Positions 35,895 through 44,956 of a DNA stretch of 64,000 nt are shown here, piece by piece. This DNA comes from an uncultured Pelagibacteraceae bacterium (GTDB lineage Bacteria; Pseudomonadota; Alphaproteobacteria; Pelagibacterales; AG-422-B15). Numbering within the stretch: position 1 is the first letter of the stretch; every line of letters begins with the position of its first letter. A program made the translations under genes and the position numbers. The notes under the pieces are model-generated. The model was not told the origin of the DNA. It saw only the letters and a program-made list of their open reading frames with translations, and searched no databases. The stretch lies in assembly GCA_902517885.1 (NCBI GenBank), contig CABYDZ010000003.1, forward strand, positions 1-64,000, in the 5' to 3' direction.

Positions 35895-37367
35895 TTATCT
35901 GATCTTAAATGGATCTTCTGTTACTCTTGCAGTTGAGGTCCAGATAGTTTTTCTTAATTGCATATCACTTATTGCTTCAGCTCCGCTCTCTCTTCCATAG
36001 CCACTATTTTTTCTACCGCCAAAACTTGCAGCATATGAAATAAACCTATAACAATTTGTAAAACAAATACCAGCTTCAATCTTTTTACTTACTCTCTCAC
36101 ATATTTCTTTATTTTCACTGAATACACCTGATGAAAGGCCATAGCGATTATCGTTTGCTATATTTATGGCTTCTTCCTCAGAACTAAATCTAATCACAGA
36201 GAGAACTGGTCCAAAAAGTTCTGTATTGGCTGTATTGATTGATTTATCTGGACATTCAATAATTGTCGGGGGGAAGTAACAACTATTTTGCCGCTTGCCA
36301 CCACACAATATTTTAGCTCCTTGTTTAATAGATAACTCAATGTTTTTTTCGATGAACTCTACTTGTTTGAGATTATTTAACGGTCCCATTTGAGTTTCCG
36401 CTTCAAGCGGGGAACCCAATTTAATACTCTCAGCTCTATTTTTTAATTGGTGAAGAAATTCATCATAAATTTTATCATGCAGAATCAATACTGAACCAGC
36501 AATGCAGCTGCAGCCATTTCCGGAAAAGATAGCAGTCGTAATATTATTTAATGCATTCTCTATATCTGCGTCCTCAAATACTATAACTGGCGATTTCCCT
36601 CCAAGTTCAAGGGTTAACTGTGCAAAATTTTCAGCTGTATTTCTTATTACATGAGATCCTGTTTCGGTTCCGCCTGTAAAGAGCACTTTGCCTATATCTT
36701 TATGAGATGTTAAATTTTTTCCAACTTCTGCTCCTCCACTCACTAGATTTATAACACCTTTTGGCAATTCTACTTGTTCTGTTAATTTTACAAATTCAGC
36801 TAAAGGTGCTGGAGCAAGTTCTGATGATTTTATCACCACTGTATTCCCTGCAGCCAGTGCAGGTGCAACTTTAGTCGCTGTTAAAAACATTTGTGAGTTC
36901 CATGGAATGATGCAAGCAATAACGCCTATTGGTTCACTTACTTCAATAACTTCCATATCAGGCTTATCTATATCAGAAATAATTTTTGTATTTTCCATTT
37001 TCTCTGCGAGCTCTGCATAATAGTAAAAATAGTCTTTCATATATTCAGCTTGAAATTTTGTTTCCTTCAGTAATTTACCACTATCTATAGTTTCTATTTT
37101 TCCAATATGCTCAGCGTTATTCTTAAGCTGATCTCCTATTGCCCGAAGATATTGGGCTCTTATTTTTACATCACTTGCTGACCACGACTTAAATGCATTT
37201 TTAGCGGCTGCAACTGCATTATTAACATCATTGACTGTTGCATCTGGAAATGAAGACCAAGGTTTATTATTCTCAGGATTAGTGCTTTCGAATCTTTGAT
37301 TGTTTTCTGCTTCAGTCCATTGACCATCTATGAACATTTGATAATTTTGGATATTGTTAGTTGTCAT
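35895..37367 (-). CDS. Aldehyde dehydrogenase (NAD(P)-dependent)
   Basis: Oxidises an aldehyde to the acid with NAD(P)+. Conserved segments: PWNSQMFLTATKVAPALAAG near residue 155, the general-base Glu in LTLELGGKSPVIVFED near 255, and the catalytic Cys in FSGNGCSCIAGSV near 290 (the second Cys in GCSC fits the usual GQxC position). A C-terminal ELFGPVLSVIRF is also typical. 490 residues. Last of the five-gene operon; start overlaps the alpha/beta hydrolase stop by 11 bases. Substrate unknown; probably the aldehyde made upstream in the pathway. Confidence 0.92.
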   Translation of the reverse strand: MTTNNIQNYQMFIDGQWTEAENNQRFESTNPENNKPWSSFPDATVNDVNNAVAAAKNAFKSWSASDVKIRAQYLRAIGDQLKNNAEHIGKIETIDSGKLLKETKFQAEYMKDYFYYYAELAEKMENTKIISDIDKPDMEVIEVSEPIGVIACIIPWNSQMFLTATKVAPALAAGNTVVIKSSELAPAPLAEFVKLTEQVELPKGVINLVSGGAEVGKNLTSHKDIGKVLFTGGTETGSHVIRNTAENFAQLTLELGGKSPVIVFEDADIENALNNITTAIFSGNGCSCIAGSVLILHDKIYDEFLHQLKNRAESIKLGSPLEAETQMGPLNNLKQVEFIEKNIELSIKQGAKILCGGKRQNSCYFPPTIIECPDKSINTANTELFGPVLSVIRFSSEEEAINIANDNRYGLSSGVFSENKEICERVSKKIEAGICFTNCYRFISYAASFGGRKNSGYGRESGAEAISDMQLRKTIWTSTARVTEDPFKIR

Positions 37368-38142
37368 TTAAAAAATTTCCAAATACTTGATTTACCTTGT
37401 CTGCGCATTCCATGCCGCACATATGTTTGCCATCAGGAATGATCTCTACTTTACTATTTTTAACTATTTCCCCAATCTTTTTCGACATTTCGGGCGTAGA
37501 TCCCACCTCATTCTCTCCAGTTACAATTAATGTAGGAGCTGAAATTTGTTTAAACAAAATCATATTGTCTTCAAAATGAGAGAACAGTTTATAAGATTTT
37601 AAGAACTCTTGATGATCATTGTTTTTTAAGATTTTTGATACCAATTGGCTCTCGTTTGAATTTTTTGATAAATAATCCTCGTTAAACCATCGACTTAATT
37701 GTTTAGGAATATCAAAATATTCTTTAGAAACATTTTCGTACCTTTTGATAGCTTCTTGCTTTTGTTCTGCACTTCGTCCATAGATAGTTCCAAATAAAAT
37801 TAATTTATTGATCTTATTTGATCTCGTTGAAGCATAGTGAGCAGCGATTAACCCGCCTAAGGAAAAACCTATTAAATGGCATGAAGGGTATTTTAAGTAT
37901 TGCATGAGGCCATCAATTTGATTGGAAAAGTTATCGAAGGTAATGTCATCAGCGCTCGTGGTTCTTCCATGACCATATAAGTCGTATACAATTGTTGAAT
38001 GATTTTTAAAATAATCTCTTTGGGGGTTCCAAATTTCTAAACTTAAACCAACCCCGTGAATAAATACTATGGGAGTAGTGCCAGCAACTTCATTAAATTG
38101 ATAATATGTACCTTGATCGTCAAGTCCTTCACGAAATGACAT
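37357..38142 (-). CDS. Alpha/beta hydrolase (catabolic type)
   Basis: Serine hydrolase of the dienelactone/enol-lactone or C-C hydrolase type. The oxyanion segment is VFIHGVGLSLEIWNPQ, the nucleophile elbow LIGFSLGGLIAAH (Ser near residue 95), Asp candidate in LIVTGENEVGS and His in IPDGKHMCGMEC. 261 residues, no signal peptide. It is between the DUF1185 gene and the aldehyde dehydrogenase; position in a degradation operon suggests it opens a ring or cleaves an ester or lactone, but this is inference. Confidence 0.82.
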   Translation of the reverse strand: MSFREGLDDQGTYYQFNEVAGTTPIVFIHGVGLSLEIWNPQRDYFKNHSTIVYDLYGHGRTTSADDITFDNFSNQIDGLMQYLKYPSCHLIGFSLGGLIAAHYASTRSNKINKLILFGTIYGRSAEQKQEAIKRYENVSKEYFDIPKQLSRWFNEDYLSKNSNESQLVSKILKNNDHQEFLKSYKLFSHFEDNMILFKQISAPTLIVTGENEVGSTPEMSKKIGEIVKNSKVEIIPDGKHMCGMECADKVNQVFGNFLNDN

Positions 38143-38147
38143 GAATA

Positions 38148-38729
38148 TTATTTCAGTCCCATTTCCTTTTCATCTTCATAACGGTTTCCGATACGATGAT
38201 GAGCTTGAGGAGTAGTACTTGCGCCAATTGCTATAACTAATTCAGCAGGACCAGGAGCATCATGAATTGTAAACTCATGAGTTAAATAAAATTGTCTCAA
38301 ACCAGGATCTGCTTTGTGCATCATAGGAATTGATATTTTTGAAGCTGCAAGTCCGCGTACATTGGTAAATGAAAGATAGGATGTTCCTCCAACAGCATCT
38401 CGAAATTTATTACCAAAATGTAACGTATGAATCAGTGCGCTTGCATGTTGTATGCTTCCACGCATCCCTGTCATACTCGCCTTACCGTAGGCTAAGACTT
38501 TTTCTGGAGAGCCAATTTCATCTAATAGCTCACCAACTAAAAAATCACCAAGCTTTGGGGCTATCTCTAAAATTGTAGGCTTTAAGTCTTCTACATACCC
38601 TTGATCAACCCATGGGTTTGTAATTACTGCTGCGACAGATACTAAAACTACAGGTTCATCACATTTTTTAAAATCTTCAACATATGTTGTATCAACAAAC
38701 TTACACATCTTCCTGATTTCAAGTGTCAT
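38148..38729 (-). CDS. Amino acid synthesis family protein (DUF1185)
   Basis: Recognised as the AA_synth/DUF1185 family, whose biochemical role is not known. A matching patch is KVLAYGKASMTGMRGSIQHASALIHTLHFGNKFRDAVGG. Later TNVRGLAASKISIPMMHKADPGLRQFYLTHEFTIHDAPGPAELVIAIG is the conserved C-terminal block. 193 residues. In the middle of the operon, between the TPP enzyme and the hydrolase. The name should not be taken as proof of amino acid synthesis. Confidence 0.85.
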   Translation of the reverse strand: MTLEIRKMCKFVDTTYVEDFKKCDEPVVLVSVAAVITNPWVDQGYVEDLKPTILEIAPKLGDFLVGELLDEIGSPEKVLAYGKASMTGMRGSIQHASALIHTLHFGNKFRDAVGGTSYLSFTNVRGLAASKISIPMMHKADPGLRQFYLTHEFTIHDAPGPAELVIAIGASTTPQAHHRIGNRYEDEKEMGLK

Positions 38730-38738
38730 AATATGATC

Positions 38739-40436
38739 CTACTGTTTTACTTTATGTTTAAATGAGTCCTGCCTGAATGAATATAGTGCATCAGGGGAAC
38801 ATTGAACATCGATTACTGTTGGGCAGTCAGCCTCAATTCCAGCTTTAATCGCATCTCCAATTTCTCCTGCTTTTTCAACCTTTATGCCCTTACATCCATA
38901 CAATTCAGCAACTTTATCAAACTCAGGAGTTGTGATATGAGCGCCAATAAAACGTCCCTCAAAAAAATCTTTTTGGTAGGCCGCTTCAGCGCCCCAAGTG
39001 CCGTTATTCATGACACATACAACAGTATTAATATTATTTTCGATTGCAGTTGAAAGCTCTGGGATAACCATGGACATGCCACCATCTCCATGAAAAGAAA
39101 CTACGGGTCTTTCAGGGGCTGCAAGTTTTATCCCTAATCCAGCGGGATAAGAAAATCCAACCAGTCCAAAATCGAGTGGTGAAAATAAACTCTTTGGTTG
39201 ATGATATTGAAGTGCATCAGTTAACTGGAGACACATTGTGCCTGCATCCAAAGTTACGACACAATCCTCCGGCAAGGCTCCCCTTAATTCTTTAAATAAT
39301 CCTGAAGGTAAAATTGGTACACTTTCTGTGTCAGCATGAGCATCTCTTTTTTCAAAATAATTTTTTCTATTATCTTTGAATTGATCTAACCAATCCTGTA
39401 CTTCTTTTTTCGACTTATGAGTTTCAAGCATTTTACAAAGTTCATCGGTTACAGTTTTAGCATCAGCATGTATACCTACTTCAACAGGAAAATATCGGCC
39501 TATCGAATTCAGATCTATTTCACATTGTATAATTGAAGCTGTTTCATTTAGGTTCTCGTAAGAATAGAACGTTGTATTAAAACCTAATCGACTTCCTAAA
39601 ACTAGAATGACATCCGCCTCTCTTAAAAGTTTTGTTCCTAACCCTGATCCACGAGGACCAGCTGATCCCGCGTTTAACGGATGACTATATGGAATTGCAT
39701 CACCATGTCCTGGAGAAGTGGTACATGGAGCATTGAGAAGTTCAGCTAACTTTAAAACACTATCTGCTGCACTTGTTCCGTAATTCTTAACTCCTGCCCC
39801 AACTAGAATTACAGGTTTATGTGCTTCACTTAAAAGCTTTACAGCTTTTTTTAAATTTTCCTCATCAGCAGCTAAAGCCGGTATAGATTTTAATTTTGTA
39901 GGTTGATTAAATTCAGCTGATTTACCTAAAACATCTCTAGGCATATCTACATGAACAGGGCCACAACGAGGTGTCAGTGCTGTTTGCATTGCTTCATTTA
40001 AAACTTCTGGTATTGACTCAACCTCTTTTACTTCAAAAACTTTTTTTGATACCGCTTGCATCAGACTAACCTGATCTATTTCCTGAAAAGCATCCTTACC
40101 TTTATGATCTGATGCAATTGCGCCAGCAAGGTTAACAACTGGCGAAAAAGCAGCCTTTGCCTGAGCCATCGCAGTCACTGTGTTACTGACTCCCGGACCT
40201 GCTTGGCCACTCAGAAATACCCCATTTTTCCCAGTATACCTGGCATAGGCATCCATCATGATCATCCCATTGCTCTCATGTCTGCATCCTATATATCTGA
40301 TTTTTTCAGCGTTATTATAAAGGCCATCCAAGATCTCAAGTGTCGATGAGCCAATCAGCCCTGTAACAACTTCAACTTCATTTACCAATAAAGTTTCAAC
40401 AACGGCTTCGCCGCCAGTCATTTTTTTTGAGGACAC
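38739..40436 (-). CDS. Thiamine-diphosphate enzyme (acetolactate synthase/2-oxoacid decarboxylase-like)
   Basis: TPP-dependent enzyme with Pyr, central and PP domains. The cofactor-activating Glu is Glu54 (CRHESNGMIMMDAYAR). The TPP/Mg motif is FHGDGGMSMVI (about residue 450) followed by VCVMNNGTWG. Middle FAD-like fold has LLREADVILVLGSRLG. 565 residues. Similar families include acetolactate synthase, benzoylformate decarboxylase and sulfoacetaldehyde acetyltransferase; biosynthetic acetolactate synthase is unlikely without its small subunit beside it. Abuts the flavin monooxygenase gene. Confidence 0.85.
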   Translation of the reverse strand: MSSKKMTGGEAVVETLLVNEVEVVTGLIGSSTLEILDGLYNNAEKIRYIGCRHESNGMIMMDAYARYTGKNGVFLSGQAGPGVSNTVTAMAQAKAAFSPVVNLAGAIASDHKGKDAFQEIDQVSLMQAVSKKVFEVKEVESIPEVLNEAMQTALTPRCGPVHVDMPRDVLGKSAEFNQPTKLKSIPALAADEENLKKAVKLLSEAHKPVILVGAGVKNYGTSAADSVLKLAELLNAPCTTSPGHGDAIPYSHPLNAGSAGPRGSGLGTKLLREADVILVLGSRLGFNTTFYSYENLNETASIIQCEIDLNSIGRYFPVEVGIHADAKTVTDELCKMLETHKSKKEVQDWLDQFKDNRKNYFEKRDAHADTESVPILPSGLFKELRGALPEDCVVTLDAGTMCLQLTDALQYHQPKSLFSPLDFGLVGFSYPAGLGIKLAAPERPVVSFHGDGGMSMVIPELSTAIENNINTVVCVMNNGTWGAEAAYQKDFFEGRFIGAHITTPEFDKVAELYGCKGIKVEKAGEIGDAIKAGIEADCPTVIDVQCSPDALYSFRQDSFKHKVKQ

Positions 40437-41611
40437 TAAGAAACTTTCTTAATTAAATTATCATCACTAAATTGAGGAGCCACTTTTTCATTAAATAATT
40501 TTAATGATTTCATCGCTGCGTTGTGAGGCATTCCAGGAGGATTTGACCATATGGCCAACTGCTGAAGATTTAATTCTGACTTTAGTTCGTGAATTTTATC
40601 GATTACAAATTCAGCTGTACCTACTAATTGGTTTCTTGGATGGATCCAATCGTATGTTAAAAGGTCAATTGGATTATCTGTTTTTGGCAATTCCTCACCA
40701 GGGTTCGCAAAGATACCCACTCCTCTGCCTCCACCACAAACAGAAACTAAATATCTTAAAAAATGCTCACCTGCTAATTCTTTAGCTTCTTCCATTGTAT
40801 CAGCAATAAAGCAATCACGAACCAATGCAATTCCCTCACCCATAGGAACATCTCTCTTTTCGACCTCAGATTTAGCATTTGCATAAATCTCAAAGCGTGA
40901 CTTCAAGGAAGCAATTGTTGGCAGCCACATCAAACAATTAAGACCATTCTTTGCAGCAAATTCAATCGAACTAGGACTATCAACTACTTGCCATAAAGGA
41001 AGATTTTTTTGAAACGGTTTAGGAACTATACTAATTTTCTTTAAGACATTTGTTTCCGGGTCAACAACATCTGATGTTTCATTCAACAGTGGATTGGAAT
41101 ATTTAAATTCTGGAGCTGGGTACTCATAGAATTCACCTTTATGAGAAAAGTACTCTTGCGTCCAAGCCTTCTTTAATATGTCTAACGTTTCAACAAACAA
41201 TCGAAAGTTTTTTGGCTGATCTTTTAAATCGGCCTCAATGTTCATGTGGATAGCTTCTTTTCCAAATACACCTCGACCGAGACCAACATCTAACCTGCCT
41301 GATGACAAGTTATCTAAAAGCGCGACATCTTCGGCTAATCTAAGAGGATTCCAAAAGGTTGCGATAGCTGCGGCTAATCCGATGCGAATATTTTTTGTGC
41401 GGGCTGCAAGATCTGAGCCCAGTAAAATTGGATTGGGTATGCACTCCATTGTCCAATTATTTGTAGTTTGTAGGTGATGTTCACTCAACCATACTTGTCT
41501 AAAATTACTATTTTGATCTAAATAATCTGTAATCTCCCTGACTTCATCAAGAATTTCAGTATACGGACGCTTATGCCAGTTTGTAGCGTTTAGGAATTTA
41601 GAAAAAATCAT
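40436..41611 (-). CDS. LLM-class (luciferase-like) flavin-dependent oxidoreductase
   Basis: TIM-barrel flavin or F420-dependent monooxygenase. Typical features are WLSEHHLQTTNNW near residues 43-55, AARTKNIRIGLAAAIATFWNPLRLAEDVALLDNLSSGRLDVGLGRGV near 69-115, and VPKPFQKNLPLW later. 391 residues. First gene of the operon with its own promoter about 80 bases upstream and a good AGGGGAAG ribosome-binding site. No flavin reductase partner occurs in the window, so reduced flavin would come from elsewhere. Confidence 0.88.
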   Translation of the reverse strand: MIFSKFLNATNWHKRPYTEILDEVREITDYLDQNSNFRQVWLSEHHLQTTNNWTMECIPNPILLGSDLAARTKNIRIGLAAAIATFWNPLRLAEDVALLDNLSSGRLDVGLGRGVFGKEAIHMNIEADLKDQPKNFRLFVETLDILKKAWTQEYFSHKGEFYEYPAPEFKYSNPLLNETSDVVDPETNVLKKISIVPKPFQKNLPLWQVVDSPSSIEFAAKNGLNCLMWLPTIASLKSRFEIYANAKSEVEKRDVPMGEGIALVRDCFIADTMEEAKELAGEHFLRYLVSVCGGGRGVGIFANPGEELPKTDNPIDLLTYDWIHPRNQLVGTAEFVIDKIHELKSELNLQQLAIWSNPPGMPHNAAMKSLKLFNEKVAPQFSDDNLIKKVS

Positions 41612-41697
41612 TAGCTTCCCCTTTTATTAAATTAACAATAAAAAGTCGACCGATCCCGCTTCCTTTAATGGTGAGTTATGTATCGCTTCAGGTTAGG

Positions 41698-41726
41698 ATT
41701 ATATCAGAAAATAAGCGTTTTTTCAA
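41698..41726 (-). promoter_or_regulatory. Promoter of the LLM-TPP-DUF1185 operon
   Basis: On the minus strand TTGAAA (41721-41726), 17-base spacer, perfect TATAAT (41698-41703). The leader to the ATG at 41611 is about 80 bases and could hold a control element, but I recognised no known riboswitch in it. The -35 box overlaps the 3' end region of the SH3 gene's intergenic flank. Confidence 0.65.
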
Positions 41727-41731
41727 ACCAC

Positions 41732-42238
41732 TCAATTGATGATTTCATTAGGATAAATGCCAAAAACTTTATTTTTTGGAATATAGAATTTATTTTTTTT
41801 ACCCTCTTCCTCTAAATAAACCTCAAACAAGATAAAAGCTGAATCAGCTTTGAGTATCATGCCGTGTACATTTTTTTCAACTTTAGCCACGACCTTCTTT
41901 TCTGTGGGATTATTGTAACCCAATACAGCTTCTTTTGTAATTGCTGCTCTCTTAGGTGATAGAATCGGCCTGAAAAGAAAACATAAGTCATCAGTTAGAG
42001 GATCTCTAGCCTGAACCCAGAGATCATCAATATTCCTGACGACTTCCCATGGAAAATATTTTTTTACATATTGATATTTTATAGAACCCATAGCTTTTCC
42101 TTCTTCATCTGTAATATATGATGCCCGACAATTAATTGTATTTTTTGAAGTTACCCATCGAGGTGTTGGCAAATCATTTGCTGATACATTGGGTAACCAC
42201 AGAATAGAGAGAGAAAATATTAAAAATATTTTTATCAT
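41732..42238 (-). CDS. Secreted SH3-like protein (SH3_4 type)
   Basis: Probable periplasmic protein with an N-terminal signal peptide (IKIFLIFSLSILWLPNVSA, cleavage near residue 20) and one or two bacterial SH3 repeats. Matching landmarks are PRWVTSKNTINCRAS, YFPWEVVRNIDDLWVQARDP, RAAITKEAVLGY, and the C-terminal KNKVFGIYPNE, which fits the W-G-V-Y-P-x-E end of the alphaproteobacterial family. 168 residues. The family may bind wall or peptide ligands; here key glycine positions are degenerate. 12 bases downstream of pdxH. Confidence 0.75.
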   Translation of the reverse strand: MIKIFLIFSLSILWLPNVSANDLPTPRWVTSKNTINCRASYITDEEGKAMGSIKYQYVKKYFPWEVVRNIDDLWVQARDPLTDDLCFLFRPILSPKRAAITKEAVLGYNNPTEKKVVAKVEKNVHGMILKADSAFILFEVYLEEEGKKNKFYIPKNKVFGIYPNEIIN

Positions 42239-42250
42239 TTCACAAAGTCT

Positions 42251-42856
42251 CTATGGGTAAAGTCTGGTCTTTATCCATGCATCATTTGATTGTGTGAAAA
42301 CAATTCTGTCATGCAGTCGAGTTTTATAATCATCTCTGCTTTTCCATACTTCTACTCTTGAAGGCATAATGATTATTCCTCCCCAATGATCGGGTCTTTT
42401 TATTTCTTTTCCTTCATGTGCGTCTGCGAACTCTTGAAACTCTTTATCAAGTACCTCACGACTATCAACATCATAAGATTGTTTTGAAATACTTGCTGAT
42501 ATTTGTGCATTACGATCACGTGAAGAAAAATACTCATCAGACAAGTTTGAGTTTATTTTTTCGACTTTTCCTTGAACCCTAATTGAAGCTCCTTGAGCAC
42601 GGCTGTACCATGTTAAATGTCCCTCTGAATTATGAAAAAGTTCTTTTCCTTTTTGTGATTCATAATTTGTATAAAAAGTGAAACCCTCTTGGCTGACATC
42701 TTTAATAAGTATAACTCTAGCATTAGGCTTACCATCACTACTCACGGATGACACCAGTGCAGCGTTGGGGTCTAAGTCAACCAGCTCTTTCTCTTTGTCA
42801 TAAAAATGATTCCAAGCCTCTATCCATTGATTAAAAGATGATATGTCGGTATTCAT
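42251..42856 (-). CDS. pdxH: Pyridoxamine 5'-phosphate oxidase
   Basis: FMN enzyme forming pyridoxal 5'-phosphate from PMP or PNP. Segments NARVILIKDVSQEGFTFYTNYESQKGKELFHN, then RVQGKVEKI, and the C-terminal PSRVEVWKSRDDYKTRLHDR with R-x-H-R are diagnostic. 201 residues. PLP supply would feed TrpB and the aminotransferase in this window. Divergent from a tiny plus-strand ORF; no terminator seen after the following SH3 gene. Confidence 0.95.
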   Translation of the reverse strand: MNTDISSFNQWIEAWNHFYDKEKELVDLDPNAALVSSVSSDGKPNARVILIKDVSQEGFTFYTNYESQKGKELFHNSEGHLTWYSRAQGASIRVQGKVEKINSNLSDEYFSSRDRNAQISASISKQSYDVDSREVLDKEFQEFADAHEGKEIKRPDHWGGIIIMPSRVEVWKSRDDYKTRLHDRIVFTQSNDAWIKTRLYP

Positions 42857-42923
42857 AAAGATTATTTATAATGAATTTGCCAAAATATTGAATTAAAATA
42901 ATAATTAAAACAAGAGTCCTAAA

Positions 42924-43049
42924 ATGTTTCAAGTTTTAAAAAAAATATGGTTCTTACAGTGGAGATTTATCAAGATCTTCTTATCAACTGGTACTTATCC
43001 GCCATTGATAAGGAATAGAAAAAGAAATAGTTGGGGTAAGAAAAAATAA
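42924..43049 (+). CDS. Possible 41-residue basic protein
   Basis: Complete small ORF (ATG to TAA) starting MFQVLKKIWFLQWRFIKIF, with an aromatic-rich hydrophobic N-terminal half and a basic end (RNRKRNSWGKKK). It looks like an amphipathic or membrane-associated peptide. It starts 67 bases beyond the divergent pdxH start. Shine-Dalgarno is poor (only AGAGTCC nearby), so translation is uncertain. Confidence 0.3.
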   Translation: MFQVLKKIWFLQWRFIKIFLSTGTYPPLIRNRKRNSWGKKK

Positions 43050-43052
43050 ATA

Positions 43053-43202
43053 TTATTCGTCCTTGTCTTGGCTTTTGATGACCACTTCAGTAACTCTCTG
43101 CATTTGGCTTTCAATACGCACTGAATGGTCCTTAAAATCCTGACGGATTAAATATACAAGATAGATTAAGATACAAACCGCAATGAATGTCAAAAATTCC
43201 AT
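43053..43202 (-). CDS. Possible 49-residue single-span membrane protein
   Basis: ORF starting MEFLTFIAVCILIYLVYLIR: one transmembrane helix near residues 3-19, then a charged helical tail (DFKDHSVRIESQMQRVTEVV) that could form a coiled coil. It ends 3 bases from the preceding tiny ORF, both inside a 403-base gap between larger genes. It is a candidate small membrane protein; no family recognised. Confidence 0.4.
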   Translation of the reverse strand: MEFLTFIAVCILIYLVYLIRQDFKDHSVRIESQMQRVTEVVIKSQDKDE

Positions 43203-43259
43203 AACTAAGTATATCTCGTGGTCATTTAATTTAAACTGATAAAAAAATTTAAATTATGC

Positions 43260-43994
43260 CTATTTTTCACCTCTTATTTTTAGAACTTGTTCATAAGCAT
43301 CATTAATACGTTGAAAATTTTCTTTAGCTTTAGTTATTAAACTCTTATCAGTAATACCCTTAGCCCTAACAATATCAGGGTGATTTTTTCTAGCCAAGTT
43401 TCGATAAATCTTTTTAATCTCTGATATTGATTGTGATTTATTAACTCCCAATACTTTGTAGGGGTCTTCCTTTACAAACTCAGGTCTTGAATTTCTCAAT
43501 CTGTTAAACGTTGCTTGATCAATTCCAAATATTTGACTGACTTTTTTTATATATTTTAGTTCGGGATTAGATAAATCATGATCGGCATAGCCAATTTCAA
43601 AGAGTCCTATGATTACTTGCTCTAACATTTGAGGTGATCGGCTAAAAGTGTCCCTTAATTGCTGAGCATACGGTTCAAATCCGGCACTTGTTTGCAAAGC
43701 TTCCTTCCAGATAGCGCCAACTTGTTTCATGTTTTCTTGAGGGATTTTAAAAATCTTTTTAAATTTTCTTATTTCGTCATCTGTGACTCTACCATCCGCT
43801 TTAGCTAACTTTGCACACAGTACAACTAAACCGAGAGCGTAAACACCTTGCTGCGTATTAAAATTTGCACCAGGATTTCTAAAATTACTTTTCTTCCCAA
43901 GAAAAAAGGCGCCAGCTGTAAAAGCTAATGCACCTAAAGGACCTGCAATCATATTGCCAAGAGAAGCTGCGAGTAAATATTTCCAAACGTTCAT
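43260..43994 (-). CDS. DnaJ/TerB-domain protein (DjlA-like)
   Basis: Membrane-anchored co-chaperone-like protein. N-terminal hydrophobic stretch with glycine-rich pattern (GNMIAGPLGALAFTAGAFFLG), then a TerB-like helical domain (VLCAKLAKADGRVTDDEIRKFKKIF) and a C-terminal J domain (DPYKVLGVNKSQSISEIKKIYRNLARKNHPD). The J-domain HPD is present (HPD near residue 214). 244 residues. Such proteins usually stimulate DnaK at the membrane. It diverges from the EamA transporter gene. Confidence 0.9.
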   Translation of the reverse strand: MNVWKYLLAASLGNMIAGPLGALAFTAGAFFLGKKSNFRNPGANFNTQQGVYALGLVVLCAKLAKADGRVTDDEIRKFKKIFKIPQENMKQVGAIWKEALQTSAGFEPYAQQLRDTFSRSPQMLEQVIIGLFEIGYADHDLSNPELKYIKKVSQIFGIDQATFNRLRNSRPEFVKEDPYKVLGVNKSQSISEIKKIYRNLARKNHPDIVRAKGITDKSLITKAKENFQRINDAYEQVLKIRGEK

Positions 43995-44053
43995 ACTTTT
44001 TATGCTAGTCTAATTCTTAATATTTGTAATCGCAATCTTAGATCATTTTATAT

Positions 44054-44956
44054 ATGGAAAATAATATAAAAGTTGGTGCTTTTTTTATGCTTATCAGTGT
44101 AACTGGATTTGCATTAATGGATTTAGCGGTAAAATGGACCACTGAGGATTACAGTATTGGCTATGTTGTATTTTGGCGAATGATAGGAGGCTTGATACCA
44201 CTTGTATTTACAATACCTCGTGATCGGTGGGCCCACCTTTTAACAACATCAAAGCCAGGACTTCATTTTATTAGAAGTTTAGCTGGTACAATTGCCTTAT
44301 TTTGTGTTTACGCAAGCTTACATTTCTTACCTCTAGCAACAACAGTGTCGCTTACGTTCGCGTCTCCTATTTTTAGTACATTATTATCAATTTTTATTCT
44401 TGGAGAAATAGTTGGTAGCAGAAGATGGACTGCGATAGCAATTGGATTCGTTGGAGTTTTAGTAATAGTTAATCCAACATCATCTGGATTCAATTTTTAT
44501 ATGATCTTGCCAATATTGTTTTGTATATTTTTTTCAATAGTAGCTATTTCGATTCGCAAATTAAGTGAAACAGAGCCTACATACTTAATAGCCTTATACT
44601 TTACAATTTTCGGAATAATTGCTTCTCTGTTTACAATCCCTTTTGGTGGCTGGTATTGGTGGCCAGTATCTTTATTTGATTTTAGCATGCTGGCGTTAGT
44701 TGGGATCAGTGGCGGTATTGGAAACCTCGCTTTAACTCAAGCGTATAAAAATGCTGAAGTATCAATTGTAACACCTTTAAAATATTTAAGTTTGATTTAT
44801 GGAATAATCTTTGGCTATTTTATTTGGAATGAAATTCCTGCTTGGAATACATATATAGGTGCATTTTTTATAATTGTTTCGTCACTAACCATCCTAAGAC
44901 GAGAAAAAATACTAAAAAAAGAAATTGTGCCTGATAAATATGTAATTAGACGTTAA
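44054..44956 (+). CDS. EamA-family (DMT superfamily) permease, second copy
   Basis: Ten-helix inner-membrane transporter with two EamA repeats: VTGFALMDLAVKWTTEDYSI-type start, then RSLAGTIALFCVYASLHFLPLATTVSLTFASPIFSTLLSIFILGE, and second-repeat GGIGNLALTQAYKNAEVSIVTPLKYLSLIYGIIFGYFIWNEIP. 300 residues. Its TAA overlaps the enoyl-CoA hydratase stop codon (TTAA at 44953-44956). Not close to the EamA copy at 8711, so not a recent duplication. Substrate unknown. Confidence 0.88.
   Translation: MENNIKVGAFFMLISVTGFALMDLAVKWTTEDYSIGYVVFWRMIGGLIPLVFTIPRDRWAHLLTTSKPGLHFIRSLAGTIALFCVYASLHFLPLATTVSLTFASPIFSTLLSIFILGEIVGSRRWTAIAIGFVGVLVIVNPTSSGFNFYMILPILFCIFFSIVAISIRKLSETEPTYLIALYFTIFGIIASLFTIPFGGWYWWPVSLFDFSMLALVGISGGIGNLALTQAYKNAEVSIVTPLKYLSLIYGIIFGYFIWNEIPAWNTYIGAFFIIVSSLTILRREKILKKEIVPDKYVIRR

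Noticed and set aside
41612-41690. Possible riboswitch in the 80-base leader of the LLM operon
   Set aside because: I compared it with SAM-II, SAM-V, preQ1, glycine and guanidine motifs from memory and found no convincing conserved core or stable stem.
8711-44956. The two EamA permeases (8711-9601, 44054-44956) as a recent duplication
   Set aside because: They share only family-level patterns and have unrelated neighbours.
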